The notes under the pieces: model-generated
The model's input: only the letters and a program-made list of their open reading frames with translations
What the model was told of the DNA's origin: nothing
Database searches by the model: none
Translations under genes and position numbers: made by a program
Shown here: positions 52,252-61,003 of the stretch, in pieces
Numbering within the stretch: the first letter of the stretch is position 1
Layout of the letters: every line of letters begins with the position of its first letter
NCBI RefSeq assembly: GCF_000429405.1
Contig: NZ_AUBU01000013.1
Span: 124,001 to 188,000, forward strand
Direction of reading: 5' to 3'
DNA: 64,000 nt
DNA from: Algoriphagus marincola DSM 16067
GTDB taxonomy: Bacteria; Bacteroidota; Bacteroidia; Cytophagales; Cyclobacteriaceae

Positions 52252-54036
52252 ATGAAAAAGATCCTGCTCCTAGTATTTCTATTTCCCATAGTTTCCATAG
52301 CTCAGGAGGTAATGCCTCCATTGATTCCTTGGAACGGAAAATCTGAAACTCTTCTTGTCGAAAAATCCAACCCATGGATCACTCCCGGTGAACTCAGTAA
52401 TTTGACAGAGTCACCAACATACGAAGAAACCTATCAGTGGATCAAAAAACTGGCTGACTCCAGTCCCTTGCTTCAATTGAAAAGTCTGGGTAAAAGTGAG
52501 CAAGGACGAGATATATGGATGCTTGCTGCCTCAGCTTCTCAACGTTTTGATGGAGCTAGTCTTAAAGCTAGTGAGAAGCCTTTGATCTTCTTCCATGGAG
52601 GAATTCATGCTGGGGAAATCGACGGAAAAGATGCAGGGATGATGTTGCTGAGGGATATCGTTCATGGAGATAAGGGAGACTTACTCGAATTGGCAGATAT
52701 TCTTTTCATTCCAATCTTGAATGTCGATGGTCATGAGCGCAGAAGTCCTTTTGGACGCGTCAATCAGCGGGGCCCTGCTGAAATGGGGTGGCGGACGAAT
52801 GCTCAAAATTTGAACTTGAACCGAGATTTTTCAAAAATCGAAACAGCAGGAGTTCGGGCTGTCATTGAGGTGATCAATGAGTATCAGCCTGATTTATATG
52901 TAGATGTACACGTGACAGACGGGGCCGATTACCAATATGATATTACCTACGGTTATGTCAAAACCGGTGGCTATTCTCCGGCAGTCAGTGAGTTTTTGTC
53001 AGATATCTTTCAGCCTGAAGTGGATCAAGCACTTGAAGATTGGGGACACATTCCTGGCCCTTTGCTTTTTGCAGCAAACGGAAGAGATTTCTCTGCTGGG
53101 AATGTTGCTTTTTCCTTTAGTCCACGCTTTTCCCATACCTATGGGGATGTCAGGCATTTGCCCTCCATTTTGATAGAAAACCATTCGCTCAAGCCCTTCC
53201 GGCAGCGTGTATTAGGTACTTATGTATTTATGGAACAAGCCATCAAAACCATGGCTTCACATTTCGAGGCAGTTCAGCAGGCAATCGAAAAAGATCAAAA
53301 TCAGGCCAAAGAGTCCTTGGCTGTCAAATTCAAATTCCGGGATGCACCGGCAGATACCATGGATTTCAAAGGAGTGGCTTCCAGAAAAGAGAAGTCAGAA
53401 ATCACGGGTGCCGAATATGTCGTTTGGGAAGGAAAGGCGATCAGTCAGCAAGTACCCTCACTTTTGATGGATGTGCCGGTACAAACTGTACCGATTCCGA
53501 AGGCCTATTGGATTTCTTCCGAATGGGGTGAAGTAATCGAAAAGCTACAGATTCACGGTGTTGAAATGGAAACCCTAACCGAGGCAAAAGAGCTTAAATT
53601 GGAATATTCCAAGGTGACAGAGTTCAAAATGGTTGCTCAGCCCTATGAAGGCTTGATGCGGGTGTCGGATTTCGGTTCTGAAAAACTTTATCGGACCCAA
53701 ACCCTCCTTCCAGGCTCGGTTCGAGTTAAAACGGACCAAGATTTGGGTGAATTGATCGTAATTCTTTTAGAGCCTGAGTCTGTGGACAGCTTTTTCCAGT
53801 GGGGATACTTCAATTCGATTTTTTCACAAACCGAATACATGGAAACTTACATCATGGAGCCAATGATTGCAAAGATGCTTCAGGAAGATTCTGCCTTAAA
53901 AGCAGAATTTGAAGCAAAAAAAGAAGCAGAACCTGAGTTTGCTCAGAACCCAAGAAGGATTTATCGTTGGTTTTATGAAAAGACTCCTTATTTCGATCAA
54001 AACTGGAAGGTCATTCCGGTGGGTAGAGAATGGTAA
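52252..54036 (+). CDS. Secreted M14-family zinc carboxypeptidase
   Basis: The 594-residue protein, from ATG 52252, has a signal ending VSIAQE. Zinc ligands sit in FFHGGIHAGEIDGKDAG (H119, E122) and in VDVHVTDGADYQ. LNVDGHERR and LNLNRDF supply the substrate-binding residues. It is distinct from the other M14 gene and lacks the amidotransferase-like domain. It is followed by a VOC gene 13 bp downstream. Confidence 0.9.
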   Translation: MKKILLLVFLFPIVSIAQEVMPPLIPWNGKSETLLVEKSNPWITPGELSNLTESPTYEETYQWIKKLADSSPLLQLKSLGKSEQGRDIWMLAASASQRFDGASLKASEKPLIFFHGGIHAGEIDGKDAGMMLLRDIVHGDKGDLLELADILFIPILNVDGHERRSPFGRVNQRGPAEMGWRTNAQNLNLNRDFSKIETAGVRAVIEVINEYQPDLYVDVHVTDGADYQYDITYGYVKTGGYSPAVSEFLSDIFQPEVDQALEDWGHIPGPLLFAANGRDFSAGNVAFSFSPRFSHTYGDVRHLPSILIENHSLKPFRQRVLGTYVFMEQAIKTMASHFEAVQQAIEKDQNQAKESLAVKFKFRDAPADTMDFKGVASRKEKSEITGAEYVVWEGKAISQQVPSLLMDVPVQTVPIPKAYWISSEWGEVIEKLQIHGVEMETLTEAKELKLEYSKVTEFKMVAQPYEGLMRVSDFGSEKLYRTQTLLPGSVRVKTDQDLGELIVILLEPESVDSFFQWGYFNSIFSQTEYMETYIMEPMIAKMLQEDSALKAEFEAKKEAEPEFAQNPRRIYRWFYEKTPYFDQNWKVIPVGREW

Positions 54037-54049
54037 TTGAACTCGGAAT

Positions 54050-54436
54050 ATGAAAATCGAACACTTGGCTATTTGGGTGAAAGATCTGGAGGCTATGAAG
54101 CGTTTTTATTGCCAGCAATTTGACTTCAAAGCAGGTGAACGCTATCATAACTCTAAGCGAGGTTTTTCATCCTATTTCCTTTCAGGTGAAGGAGGAGCTA
54201 GGTTGGAGCTTATGCAGCAGGATGATGTAGAAGATGCAAGTGGCCCAAGAGGGAAAAGATTGGGTCTGGCACATATTGCGATTTCTGTAGGTTCTGAAAA
54301 GGCAGTTGATCAATTAACGGAAAAGCTACGATCTGCCGGTGTCAAAATCCTAGGCGAACCTCGGCGGACCGGTGATGGCTACTACGAAAGTGTGATTGAA
54401 GATCCTGAAGGAAATTGGGTGGAGTTGACCGTGTGA
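54050..54436 (+). CDS. VOC/glyoxalase-fold protein
   Basis: The 128-residue protein has the two beta-alpha-beta-beta-beta VOC modules: IEHLAIWVKDLEAMKRFY at the start and LAHIAISVGSEKAVDQL then DGYYESVIEDPEGNWVELTV at the end. H5 and E near the end are typical metal ligands. The reaction (glyoxalase, dioxygenase or resistance) is not determined. It ends directly against the convergent tolC-type gene, with no gap. Confidence 0.85.
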   Translation: MKIEHLAIWVKDLEAMKRFYCQQFDFKAGERYHNSKRGFSSYFLSGEGGARLELMQQDDVEDASGPRGKRLGLAHIAISVGSEKAVDQLTEKLRSAGVKILGEPRRTGDGYYESVIEDPEGNWVELTV

Positions 54437-55840
54437 TTACCAGCCTCCCCCGAGTGCCGCATATAAGTTTGAATAAGCAGTAAGCAATTGCTGCTTAGTT
54501 CCAGCCCAATTCAACTGTGCGTCAAATGCCTGACGCTGTGACTCCAAGTATTCCAAATAGGAAGTAACCCCCTGATTATATCGTTCCTGGGAGAGAAACT
54601 GGGCTTTGACAGCTGCATCCACATGAGCTTGTCGAGCGATCAGTTCTTTTTTGAGGGATTCTATGGAATACAGAATATTTTCAACCTCTTCATAGGCGCT
54701 GAGGACGGTTCGCTCATAATTCAGAATTGCTTGTCTTGTCCGACTTTCTTCTATGTCTACTTGCCGTTGCAAAGCCCCCCAATTGAATAATGGCCCGAGA
54801 ATGCTAGCTCCCATATTCCAAGATGCTCCACCACTTCCCAAAGAAGAAAACTGGGAGCCCGCTACTCCGAGTAGCCCGGATAGTGAAATATTTGGCAGTA
54901 GGCTAGCCTTGGCAGCTCCTATCAGAGCATTGGATGCAATTAGGTCTTGCTCCGCAATCAAAATGTCAGGCCTTCGCACAAGTAGTTCCCCAGGCAGAAT
55001 TTCGGGGAAAGGGATGTCTTCTGGCTGATCTAAAAGCTTGATTCCGATGGTTTTGGAATCGGGTAGCTCACCAACTAATCGGCTGAGAAGGTTTTCGGAA
55101 GAAACGATCAATCGCTCCCAAATCGGAATACTTCCTGCTGCAATGGCCTCCTGAATTTGTGCTTGATTTAAATCTATTTCTGCGATGATTCCTTTGTCAA
55201 ATCGCTCCTCGATGATGTTGAGCATGCTATCTCGTAGGGTAAGCGTCTGCTCGGAAATTTCCAGTCGTAATTTGTACTCCAAAAGTTGGAAATAGGTGGT
55301 CGCTACGGTATTGATTAGACTTAGCTTGACAGCCCGGTAACCTTCCTCGGATGCCAAAATGTTAGCTTTGGCTGCCTCATTTAATCGTCGATATTTTCCC
55401 CAAAAATCTATTTCCCAGTTTACCGAACCGAAGCCGCTGAAAATGTTGGTGGTTGTACCCAAATCAAATCCTGCGAAATTACCTCTTTGGGCAGCTCCTG
55501 AATATCCGATGGCTGGAAGCATTTGGGATCGCTGAATGATGAGGGATGCCTGCGCCTGTTGAATGTTTTCAGCTGCGATTTTCAAATCCTGATTATTTTC
55601 CAGAGCTTTTTGGATCAAATCCTGTAAAACTTCATCCGGAAAAACATCAAACCACTGCACATTTACGGCGGAATCTATTTGAAGTGTATCCACATTTACA
55701 AGAATCGAATCCAAATTCCTATCTAGATCAGCTGTTCGATACGTTTCAAAAGTCAATACTTCGGCTCCTTGGTAATTCTGTCCTGATTTACAAGACCAGA
55801 AAATGCCAACTATTACTATCAATCCTAAAATCCGATTCAT
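54437..55840 (-). CDS. RND efflux outer-membrane factor (TolC/OprM/NodT family lipoprotein)
   Basis: The 467-residue protein has a lipoprotein signal with lipobox FWSC (C17). Outer-membrane efflux repeats follow, with QDLKIAAENIQQAQASLIIQ and ILIAEQDLIASNALIGAAKA helices and ASLLPNISLSGLLG, the standard TolC strand-helix layout. It overlaps the RND pump gene by 4 bp. It completes the tripartite pump. Confidence 0.92.
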   Translation of the reverse strand: MNRILGLIVIVGIFWSCKSGQNYQGAEVLTFETYRTADLDRNLDSILVNVDTLQIDSAVNVQWFDVFPDEVLQDLIQKALENNQDLKIAAENIQQAQASLIIQRSQMLPAIGYSGAAQRGNFAGFDLGTTTNIFSGFGSVNWEIDFWGKYRRLNEAAKANILASEEGYRAVKLSLINTVATTYFQLLEYKLRLEISEQTLTLRDSMLNIIEERFDKGIIAEIDLNQAQIQEAIAAGSIPIWERLIVSSENLLSRLVGELPDSKTIGIKLLDQPEDIPFPEILPGELLVRRPDILIAEQDLIASNALIGAAKASLLPNISLSGLLGVAGSQFSSLGSGGASWNMGASILGPLFNWGALQRQVDIEESRTRQAILNYERTVLSAYEEVENILYSIESLKKELIARQAHVDAAVKAQFLSQERYNQGVTSYLEYLESQRQAFDAQLNWAGTKQQLLTAYSNLYAALGGGW

Positions 55841-58800
55841 TTCTCAGTTGATTTTAGTGCCAAATCACGTTTTTCTTCATACCGGGCTAATTTTCCTACC
55901 AAGACAAAAAGCATAGGATATAAAAACAAGCCCAAAAAGGTAGCAACTCCGATACCTCCTAATAAAGCCATTCCCATCACTTTTCTGGCAATAGCTCCAG
56001 ATCCACTAGCCAGGATCAACGGCAAGACTCCAAGAATAAAGGAAAATACGGTCATCAAAATTGGTCTGAATCGAAGTCGAGCCGCTTCAACCGCTGCCTC
56101 AAATAGGCTTAGCCCCTCATCAAATTTGATTTTGGCAAACTCGACAATCAGGATGGCATTTTTCGCAGCCATGGCAATCAACATGACTAGGGAAATTTGT
56201 GCGAAAATATTATTCAAATAAAGCTCATCGAATAGTCTTGCCAGATAGAGAAATAGGAATGCTCCAAATAATGCAAAAGGCGTCCCCAGCAAAATCGCGA
56301 AAGGCATAGACCAAGACTCGTATTGGGCAGCTAAAATCAAAAACACAAAGAAAAGGGAGAAGGCAAAGACAATTCCTGCTTGTCCCGATGCTGCACGCTC
56401 TTGGTAACTCATGGCATTCCAACTGTAGGTCATATCATCAGGCAGAACTTCTTCGGCCACCTCTTCCAGCGCATCAAGTGCTTGAGTGGAGGAAAACCCT
56501 GGAGCAGGCCCGCCCGTGACCTCTGCAGAACGATACAAATTAAATCGATTGGTGTAGTCAGGTCCTGAAATAGGTTTAACGGTCACAAAGCTTGAAATCG
56601 GGACCGATTGACCCTTAGCGTTTTTGATGTAGAAGAATTCAAGACCTTCCTCCCCTTGACGATACTCTGGTTCTGCCTGAATGTATGCCTTGTAAAGTCT
56701 TCCGAAGCGATTGAAATCATTGACATAAGCTCCTCCTAGATAAGCGGCGAAAGTATTATACACATCCGCGAGCTGAAGCCCTGCTTTGAGAACTTTTTCT
56801 TCATCAATTTCTATAAATCGCTGTGGAACTGTTGCTTGATAGGTAGTGAAGGCTGATGCGATTTCGGGCCGTTTTTGCGCCGCCTCGATAAATGCATAGG
56901 TGTGCTGGGCCAAATAAGCCGGATCTTTTCCTTCCTTGTCTTGAATCATGATACTAAAACCAGATCCATTACCCAGTCCAGGGATTGCCGGAGGTCCGAA
57001 GCAAACAACTTGTCCGGATTTAATCTCAGTAGCAAAAATTCTGTTCAGGCGGGCCATCATATCAGCGGCGGTAGCTTCACGATCATCCCAGTTTTTCAAG
57101 GTCACAAACATAAATCCCGTATTTGGGATATAGCTACCAGCTAGTAGACTAAAGCCTGAAAGGCCTGTAGCAAACTCTGTTTCTTCTTGGGCCATGACGA
57201 TTTCTTCCACCTTCCGCATGACCTCATCTGTTCGCTGCATGGAGGATGCATTGGGGAGCTGCACGTTTACGAATAAATATCCCTGATCTTCTTCAGGCAG
57301 GAAGCCTCCAGGAACCATTTTGGCAAAAATACCAGCTGCTACCAAGGTAATGATGACATATACCGCACCTCGTTTGAGTTTTCCTGCGAAAAACTTCGCC
57401 ACTCCCGTGTACCGATCAGTATTGGTGTCAAACCAGCGATTGAACTTCCCGAAAAACCCTTTTTTGGGTCCAGGCGAATCTTTAAGCAAAAGAGCACAAA
57501 GCGCAGGGCTAAGACTCAAGGCATTGATGGACGAGAAAATAACCGAAATGGCAATGGTAATGGCGAATTGTTGGTAAAGTTTGCCGGTGATACCTGCCAT
57601 GGCTGCCACGGGAACGAATACAGCTACCATTACCAAAGTAGTCGCTATTACCGGAGCACTTACCTCCTTCATGGCAGCAGTGGTAGCATCTTTAGGATTC
57701 ATTCCTTTCTGCATATTTACCTGCACTGCTTCCACGACCACAATCGCATCATCGACGACTATACCAATCGCTAATACTAATCCTAGGAGGGAAAGTGTAT
57801 TGATGGAAAAACCCAATAGTGGAAAAACCATAAAGGCTGCTACCAAGGAAACTGGGATCGCCAAGGTCGGAATCAGCGTTGCTCTCCAATCTTGGATGAA
57901 AAGGAAAACTACCAGAATAACCAAAACAAGCGCAATGACTAAAGTTTCGATGATTTCTGCGATACCGGCGGTGATCGGTGCGGTGGAATCAAGTGAAATT
58001 TGATAGTCAATTCCTTCTGGAAAGTTGAGTTTCAACTCCTCCATGGTACTGATAATCTGTTCGGCAAGTTCTACTGCATTGGATCCAGGAGATTGATAAA
58101 CTGCCACGATTGCACTCTCTTTTCCGTTCAGTCTGGTGAAGGCATTGTAGGACTCCACACCCAATTCCACTCGTGCAATATCTTTGATTTTGACTTGGCT
58201 TCCGTCATCCTCGGATCGAATGACGACATTCCCAAACTGCTCTTCAGAAACCAGGCGATCAGGCAATCTGACTGTGTAGGTAAATTCCGTTCCCTCGGGT
58301 GCAGGTTCGGCTCCAAATTTTCCTCCCGGGGCTACAACACTTTGCTGGCGTATTGCATTCATGATCTCCGGAACGGTGATTCCTAATCTTGCAAGCCGAT
58401 CCGGTTTGACCCAGATTCGCATTGAATAGTCACTAGAACCCAAGACCTGTACCCGGCCTACTCCTCGTATTCTGGCCAGTTTATCTTGAACATTGATCAA
58501 CCCGTAATTTCCTAAAAAAGCTTGGTCATAAGTTCCGTCTGGAGAAGTCAATGCAATCAACATCAAAATGTTTGGCATTGACTTTTGGGTTTTGACACCA
58601 ATACGTTTGACTTCTTCCGGGAGTTTGGGTGTGGCTGCGGCTGCTCTGGTCTGCGTGAAGACCGTATTCATATCCGGATCGGTGCCCAAGTCAAAGGTGA
58701 CATCCAAAGCAAGTGACCCATCATTTGCATTGGTGGATTTCATGTAGAGCATGTTTTCCACCCCATTCATCTCTTGTTCCAAGGGAGAGGCTACCGATTG

Positions 58801-58995
58801 CTCCACACTGATTGCATTTGCTCCAGTAAAGGCTGTACTCACTCTGACTACAGGAGGAGTAATGGCCGGGTACTGCTCAATAGCCAGCCCCAAAATCGAG
58901 ATCCCTCCTATGATGACCATAAATAGGGCAATGACTATAGCGACAATGGGTCTACGTACGAAAAAGATGTGATTTTGCTCTTCTAGCTTATTCAT
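55837..58995 (-). CDS. RND multidrug efflux permease (HAE1/AcrB family)
   Basis: The 1052-residue inner-membrane pump begins FVRRPIVAIVIALFMVIIGG. The proton-relay aspartates are in GLVLAIGIVVDDAIVVVEAVQ (motif of TM4). Twelve membrane helices and two large periplasmic loops are evident. It is an antiporter that exports drugs, detergents or lipophiles; the substrate range is unknown. Middle gene of the operon, 4 bp after the adaptor. Confidence 0.95.
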   Translation of the reverse strand: MNKLEEQNHIFFVRRPIVAIVIALFMVIIGGISILGLAIEQYPAITPPVVRVSTAFTGANAISVEQSVASPLEQEMNGVENMLYMKSTNANDGSLALDVTFDLGTDPDMNTVFTQTRAAAATPKLPEEVKRIGVKTQKSMPNILMLIALTSPDGTYDQAFLGNYGLINVQDKLARIRGVGRVQVLGSSDYSMRIWVKPDRLARLGITVPEIMNAIRQQSVVAPGGKFGAEPAPEGTEFTYTVRLPDRLVSEEQFGNVVIRSEDDGSQVKIKDIARVELGVESYNAFTRLNGKESAIVAVYQSPGSNAVELAEQIISTMEELKLNFPEGIDYQISLDSTAPITAGIAEIIETLVIALVLVILVVFLFIQDWRATLIPTLAIPVSLVAAFMVFPLLGFSINTLSLLGLVLAIGIVVDDAIVVVEAVQVNMQKGMNPKDATTAAMKEVSAPVIATTLVMVAVFVPVAAMAGITGKLYQQFAITIAISVIFSSINALSLSPALCALLLKDSPGPKKGFFGKFNRWFDTNTDRYTGVAKFFAGKLKRGAVYVIITLVAAGIFAKMVPGGFLPEEDQGYLFVNVQLPNASSMQRTDEVMRKVEEIVMAQEETEFATGLSGFSLLAGSYIPNTGFMFVTLKNWDDREATAADMMARLNRIFATEIKSGQVVCFGPPAIPGLGNGSGFSIMIQDKEGKDPAYLAQHTYAFIEAAQKRPEIASAFTTYQATVPQRFIEIDEEKVLKAGLQLADVYNTFAAYLGGAYVNDFNRFGRLYKAYIQAEPEYRQGEEGLEFFYIKNAKGQSVPISSFVTVKPISGPDYTNRFNLYRSAEVTGGPAPGFSSTQALDALEEVAEEVLPDDMTYSWNAMSYQERAASGQAGIVFAFSLFFVFLILAAQYESWSMPFAILLGTPFALFGAFLFLYLARLFDELYLNNIFAQISLVMLIAMAAKNAILIVEFAKIKFDEGLSLFEAAVEAARLRFRPILMTVFSFILGVLPLILASGSGAIARKVMGMALLGGIGVATFLGLFLYPMLFVLVGKLARYEEKRDLALKSTEK

Positions 58996-58999
58996 ACTA

Positions 59000-60133
59000 T
59001 CAGTCCTTGAATTGAGAGATGAATTCCACTTCCTCGGGAACGATAGTCATACCGTTTCTTACTTGCTGTAATCCTTCAAGTACAATTCGATCTCCATCCT
59101 GTACGCCCGATTCGATCAAAAAGTAATCTCTGTATTTTCCAGTAATGACTACCTCATCACGTGAGACTACATTGTCATTATCTACTTTGAAAACAAAAAA
59201 TCTTCCCTGAAACTCGCTGACTGTGCGCTGAGGAACAATTTCCCCATTTTCAACTTCTTCGATGATAGCCCTTACCCTAGCGAATTGGCCAGGTCTAATC
59301 AATCGGTCTGGATTGGGGAAAGAGGCTTGAATCAGGATAGTGCCTGTAGAGGTATCAATTTCGCGGTTGATAAAATCCACATAGCCCTCTTGGTCAAAAA
59401 CACTTCCATCTGAGAGCACTAAATGTAAGGGTAGATCTGCTTTGGGTTGATTTCTGGCTTCCTGATATTCTCGGAAAAGTGCTAAGTAGTCGTTTTCGGC
59501 AAGGAAAAACTCTACTCGAATAGAGTCAATAAGTGACACCGTGTTGAGGATGACTGGGTTGGGACTTCTTCCGACAAATTCACCCACCTTAGCATTGGTT
59601 TTGCCTATCAGTCCATCGATGGGAGACTTGATTTTTGAATATCCCAATTGGATGTTTTGGAAGTTTAGATTGGCCTTGGCAGCATTCACTGCAGCTTCTG
59701 CAGCATCTCTTTTTGCTATGGCAGCATCCAGATCTTTTTGAGAAATGGCATTGATCTCAGCTAGCGGTTCATATCGTGCCAAATCATTCTCTGCTTGGGT
59801 AAGGGCCACTTGGGCCTCTGCCAATTGGCTATTTGCGGCATTCACAGCTTCCTGAAGTTGGTCAGGATCTATGGTATAGAGGAGTTCACCTTTTTTGACG
59901 AGTTTACCTTCGCTGAAATGAATTCCTTCTAGATATCCCTCCGTGCGAGTTCGGATTGGCACATCTTGTTTGCCATAGACTTGTGCTACAAAATCCTTCT
60001 CAATTTGGACTTTTTGAGAGTTGATTTTGACAACCTTTATTTCAGGGCTGGGTGCAGCAGTTGGTGTTTCAGATTTTTCGCCACAGGCTGTGAGAAGTGC
60101 AAGTCCAAAAATTAACTTTAGAAAATACTTCAT
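59000..60133 (-). CDS. RND efflux membrane-fusion adaptor (AcrA/MexA family lipoprotein)
   Basis: The 377-residue protein has lipobox LTAC (C17). The chain shows the lipoyl and hairpin regions (PIRTRTEGYLEGIHFSEGKLVKKGELLYTID, then coiled helices to about 165) and the beta-barrel and membrane-proximal domains (GQFARVRAI, VVITGKYRDYFLIESGVQDGDRIVLEG). First gene of the efflux operon. Its upstream region carries repeated TTCAATTAAG motifs. Confidence 0.94.
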   Translation of the reverse strand: MKYFLKLIFGLALLTACGEKSETPTAAPSPEIKVVKINSQKVQIEKDFVAQVYGKQDVPIRTRTEGYLEGIHFSEGKLVKKGELLYTIDPDQLQEAVNAANSQLAEAQVALTQAENDLARYEPLAEINAISQKDLDAAIAKRDAAEAAVNAAKANLNFQNIQLGYSKIKSPIDGLIGKTNAKVGEFVGRSPNPVILNTVSLIDSIRVEFFLAENDYLALFREYQEARNQPKADLPLHLVLSDGSVFDQEGYVDFINREIDTSTGTILIQASFPNPDRLIRPGQFARVRAIIEEVENGEIVPQRTVSEFQGRFFVFKVDNDNVVSRDEVVITGKYRDYFLIESGVQDGDRIVLEGLQQVRNGMTIVPEEVEFISQFKD

Positions 60134-60222
60134 TGTGCTAGGTTATTTTAAAGAATCAAAATTTAGCAAAAAAAATATGGGAATATTGAAAAAGACTTTT
60201 TTTTATCTATCAGAAAGCGTTT

Positions 60223-60278
60223 TTCAATTAAGAGGCGTACATGTTCAATTAAGGAAAGTGATTTTGAGTTAAAACTCA
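60223..60278. promoter_or_regulatory. TTCAATTAAG direct repeats, 21 bp apart, upstream of the RND operon
   Basis: TTCAATTAAG occurs exactly at 60223-60232 and 60244-60253. TTGAGTTAAA (60264-60273, 7 of 10) is a third weaker copy, inside the dyad TGAGTT-AA-AACTCA (60265-60278). They lie 58-88 bp upstream of a -7-like TAAATTTTG (60157-60165, minus strand; one extra T). The two-turn phase suggests a regulator binding one DNA face. No efflux-operon regulator gene is adjacent. Confidence 0.5.
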
Positions 60279-60337
60279 GCCTTTCTAATTATGAGTTTTC
60301 AAATTAACAGGCCTTATGGATGAAATAAGGATGTCAG

Positions 60338-60928
60338 TCAGATTTTTTCCAAAACCAGCCCGAATTTCACAATGATCGAGTTTTCAACTTTGACTGTACC
60401 GAGGAATTTGATTGGTGGGTCAAGCTGAAAGTCTGAGAAGGTGACTTCTTGAGCCCCCAGAAGGAAAGTTTTACCATTTTCCTTGGTGGAAAGCTGACAA
60501 GAAATGGGAAATCTACGACAGGTTCCGGCAAGTGTGATTTCTACATTTCCGCTTAGTTTTTCCATTTCTGTGTTCAGATTCTCTCTTTTCAAGTCCAAAA
60601 ATCTTACTTGGATTTCAGGGTGTTCTTCTGCCTTGACGGTTTTGTGAAAGTCCTTGGTCATCATCCGATTAAAGCAGTCAAAGTTTTGGGACCTGAGTGT
60701 GACTTCTCCTGACCAAGTAGCAGTCTTGTCTCCGGGAATTATTTCTTCTTCGAGAATATCATTTCCATGATAATTCATTGATTGGCACTCGAATGAATTG
60801 ATATTGGTATTACCTTCAATGCTGACTGTGCTTTGGGAAGATACAAGCCATTGATTGACTTCTTTTTCTTTTGGAATGCTTGATATTGAAAATAAAAAGC
60901 TCACTAAAATTAGTAGTAGCGTTTTCAT
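60338..60928 (-). CDS. YceI-family secreted protein
   Basis: The 196-residue protein has a signal-like start MKTLLLILVSFLFSISS. The YceI beta-barrel pattern includes STVSIEGNTNINSFECQS, EVTLRSQNFDCFNRMMTKDF and GNVEITLAGTCRRFPISCQLS, ending EVTFSDFQLDPPIKFLGTVKVENSI. YceI proteins bind isoprenoid-type lipids (family knowledge). Third gene of the YceI-barrel-YceI operon, 75 bp after the barrel gene, with a hairpin between them. Confidence 0.85.
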   Translation of the reverse strand: MKTLLLILVSFLFSISSIPKEKEVNQWLVSSQSTVSIEGNTNINSFECQSMNYHGNDILEEEIIPGDKTATWSGEVTLRSQNFDCFNRMMTKDFHKTVKAEEHPEIQVRFLDLKRENLNTEMEKLSGNVEITLAGTCRRFPISCQLSTKENGKTFLLGAQEVTFSDFQLDPPIKFLGTVKVENSIIVKFGLVLEKI

Positions 60929-60943
60929 TTCTTTGGAGGTTTG

Positions 60944-60975
60944 AAAGGCTGACACTCCGAGAAGTGCCAGCCTTT
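60944..60975 (-). terminator. Hairpin between the barrel gene and the last YceI gene
   Basis: AAAGGCTG (60944-60951) pairs with CAGCCTTT (60968-60975), extended by CACT/AGTG after one mismatch. The minus-strand tail (TTTCAAACC) is weak in T, so termination may be only partial and the downstream YceI gene could be less expressed. Confidence 0.45.
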
Positions 60976-61003
60976 TAGATTTGGAAATAAAATTTTGAGA
61001 AGA

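Noticed and set aside
57581-58003. 140-codon plus-strand frame inside the RND permease gene
   Set aside because: Rich in T, A, I and S as expected from antisense reading of a membrane protein gene; no independent support.
60021-60272. 83-codon plus-strand frame over the RND promoter region
   Set aside because: Overlaps the adaptor coding start antisense and has no recognisable features.
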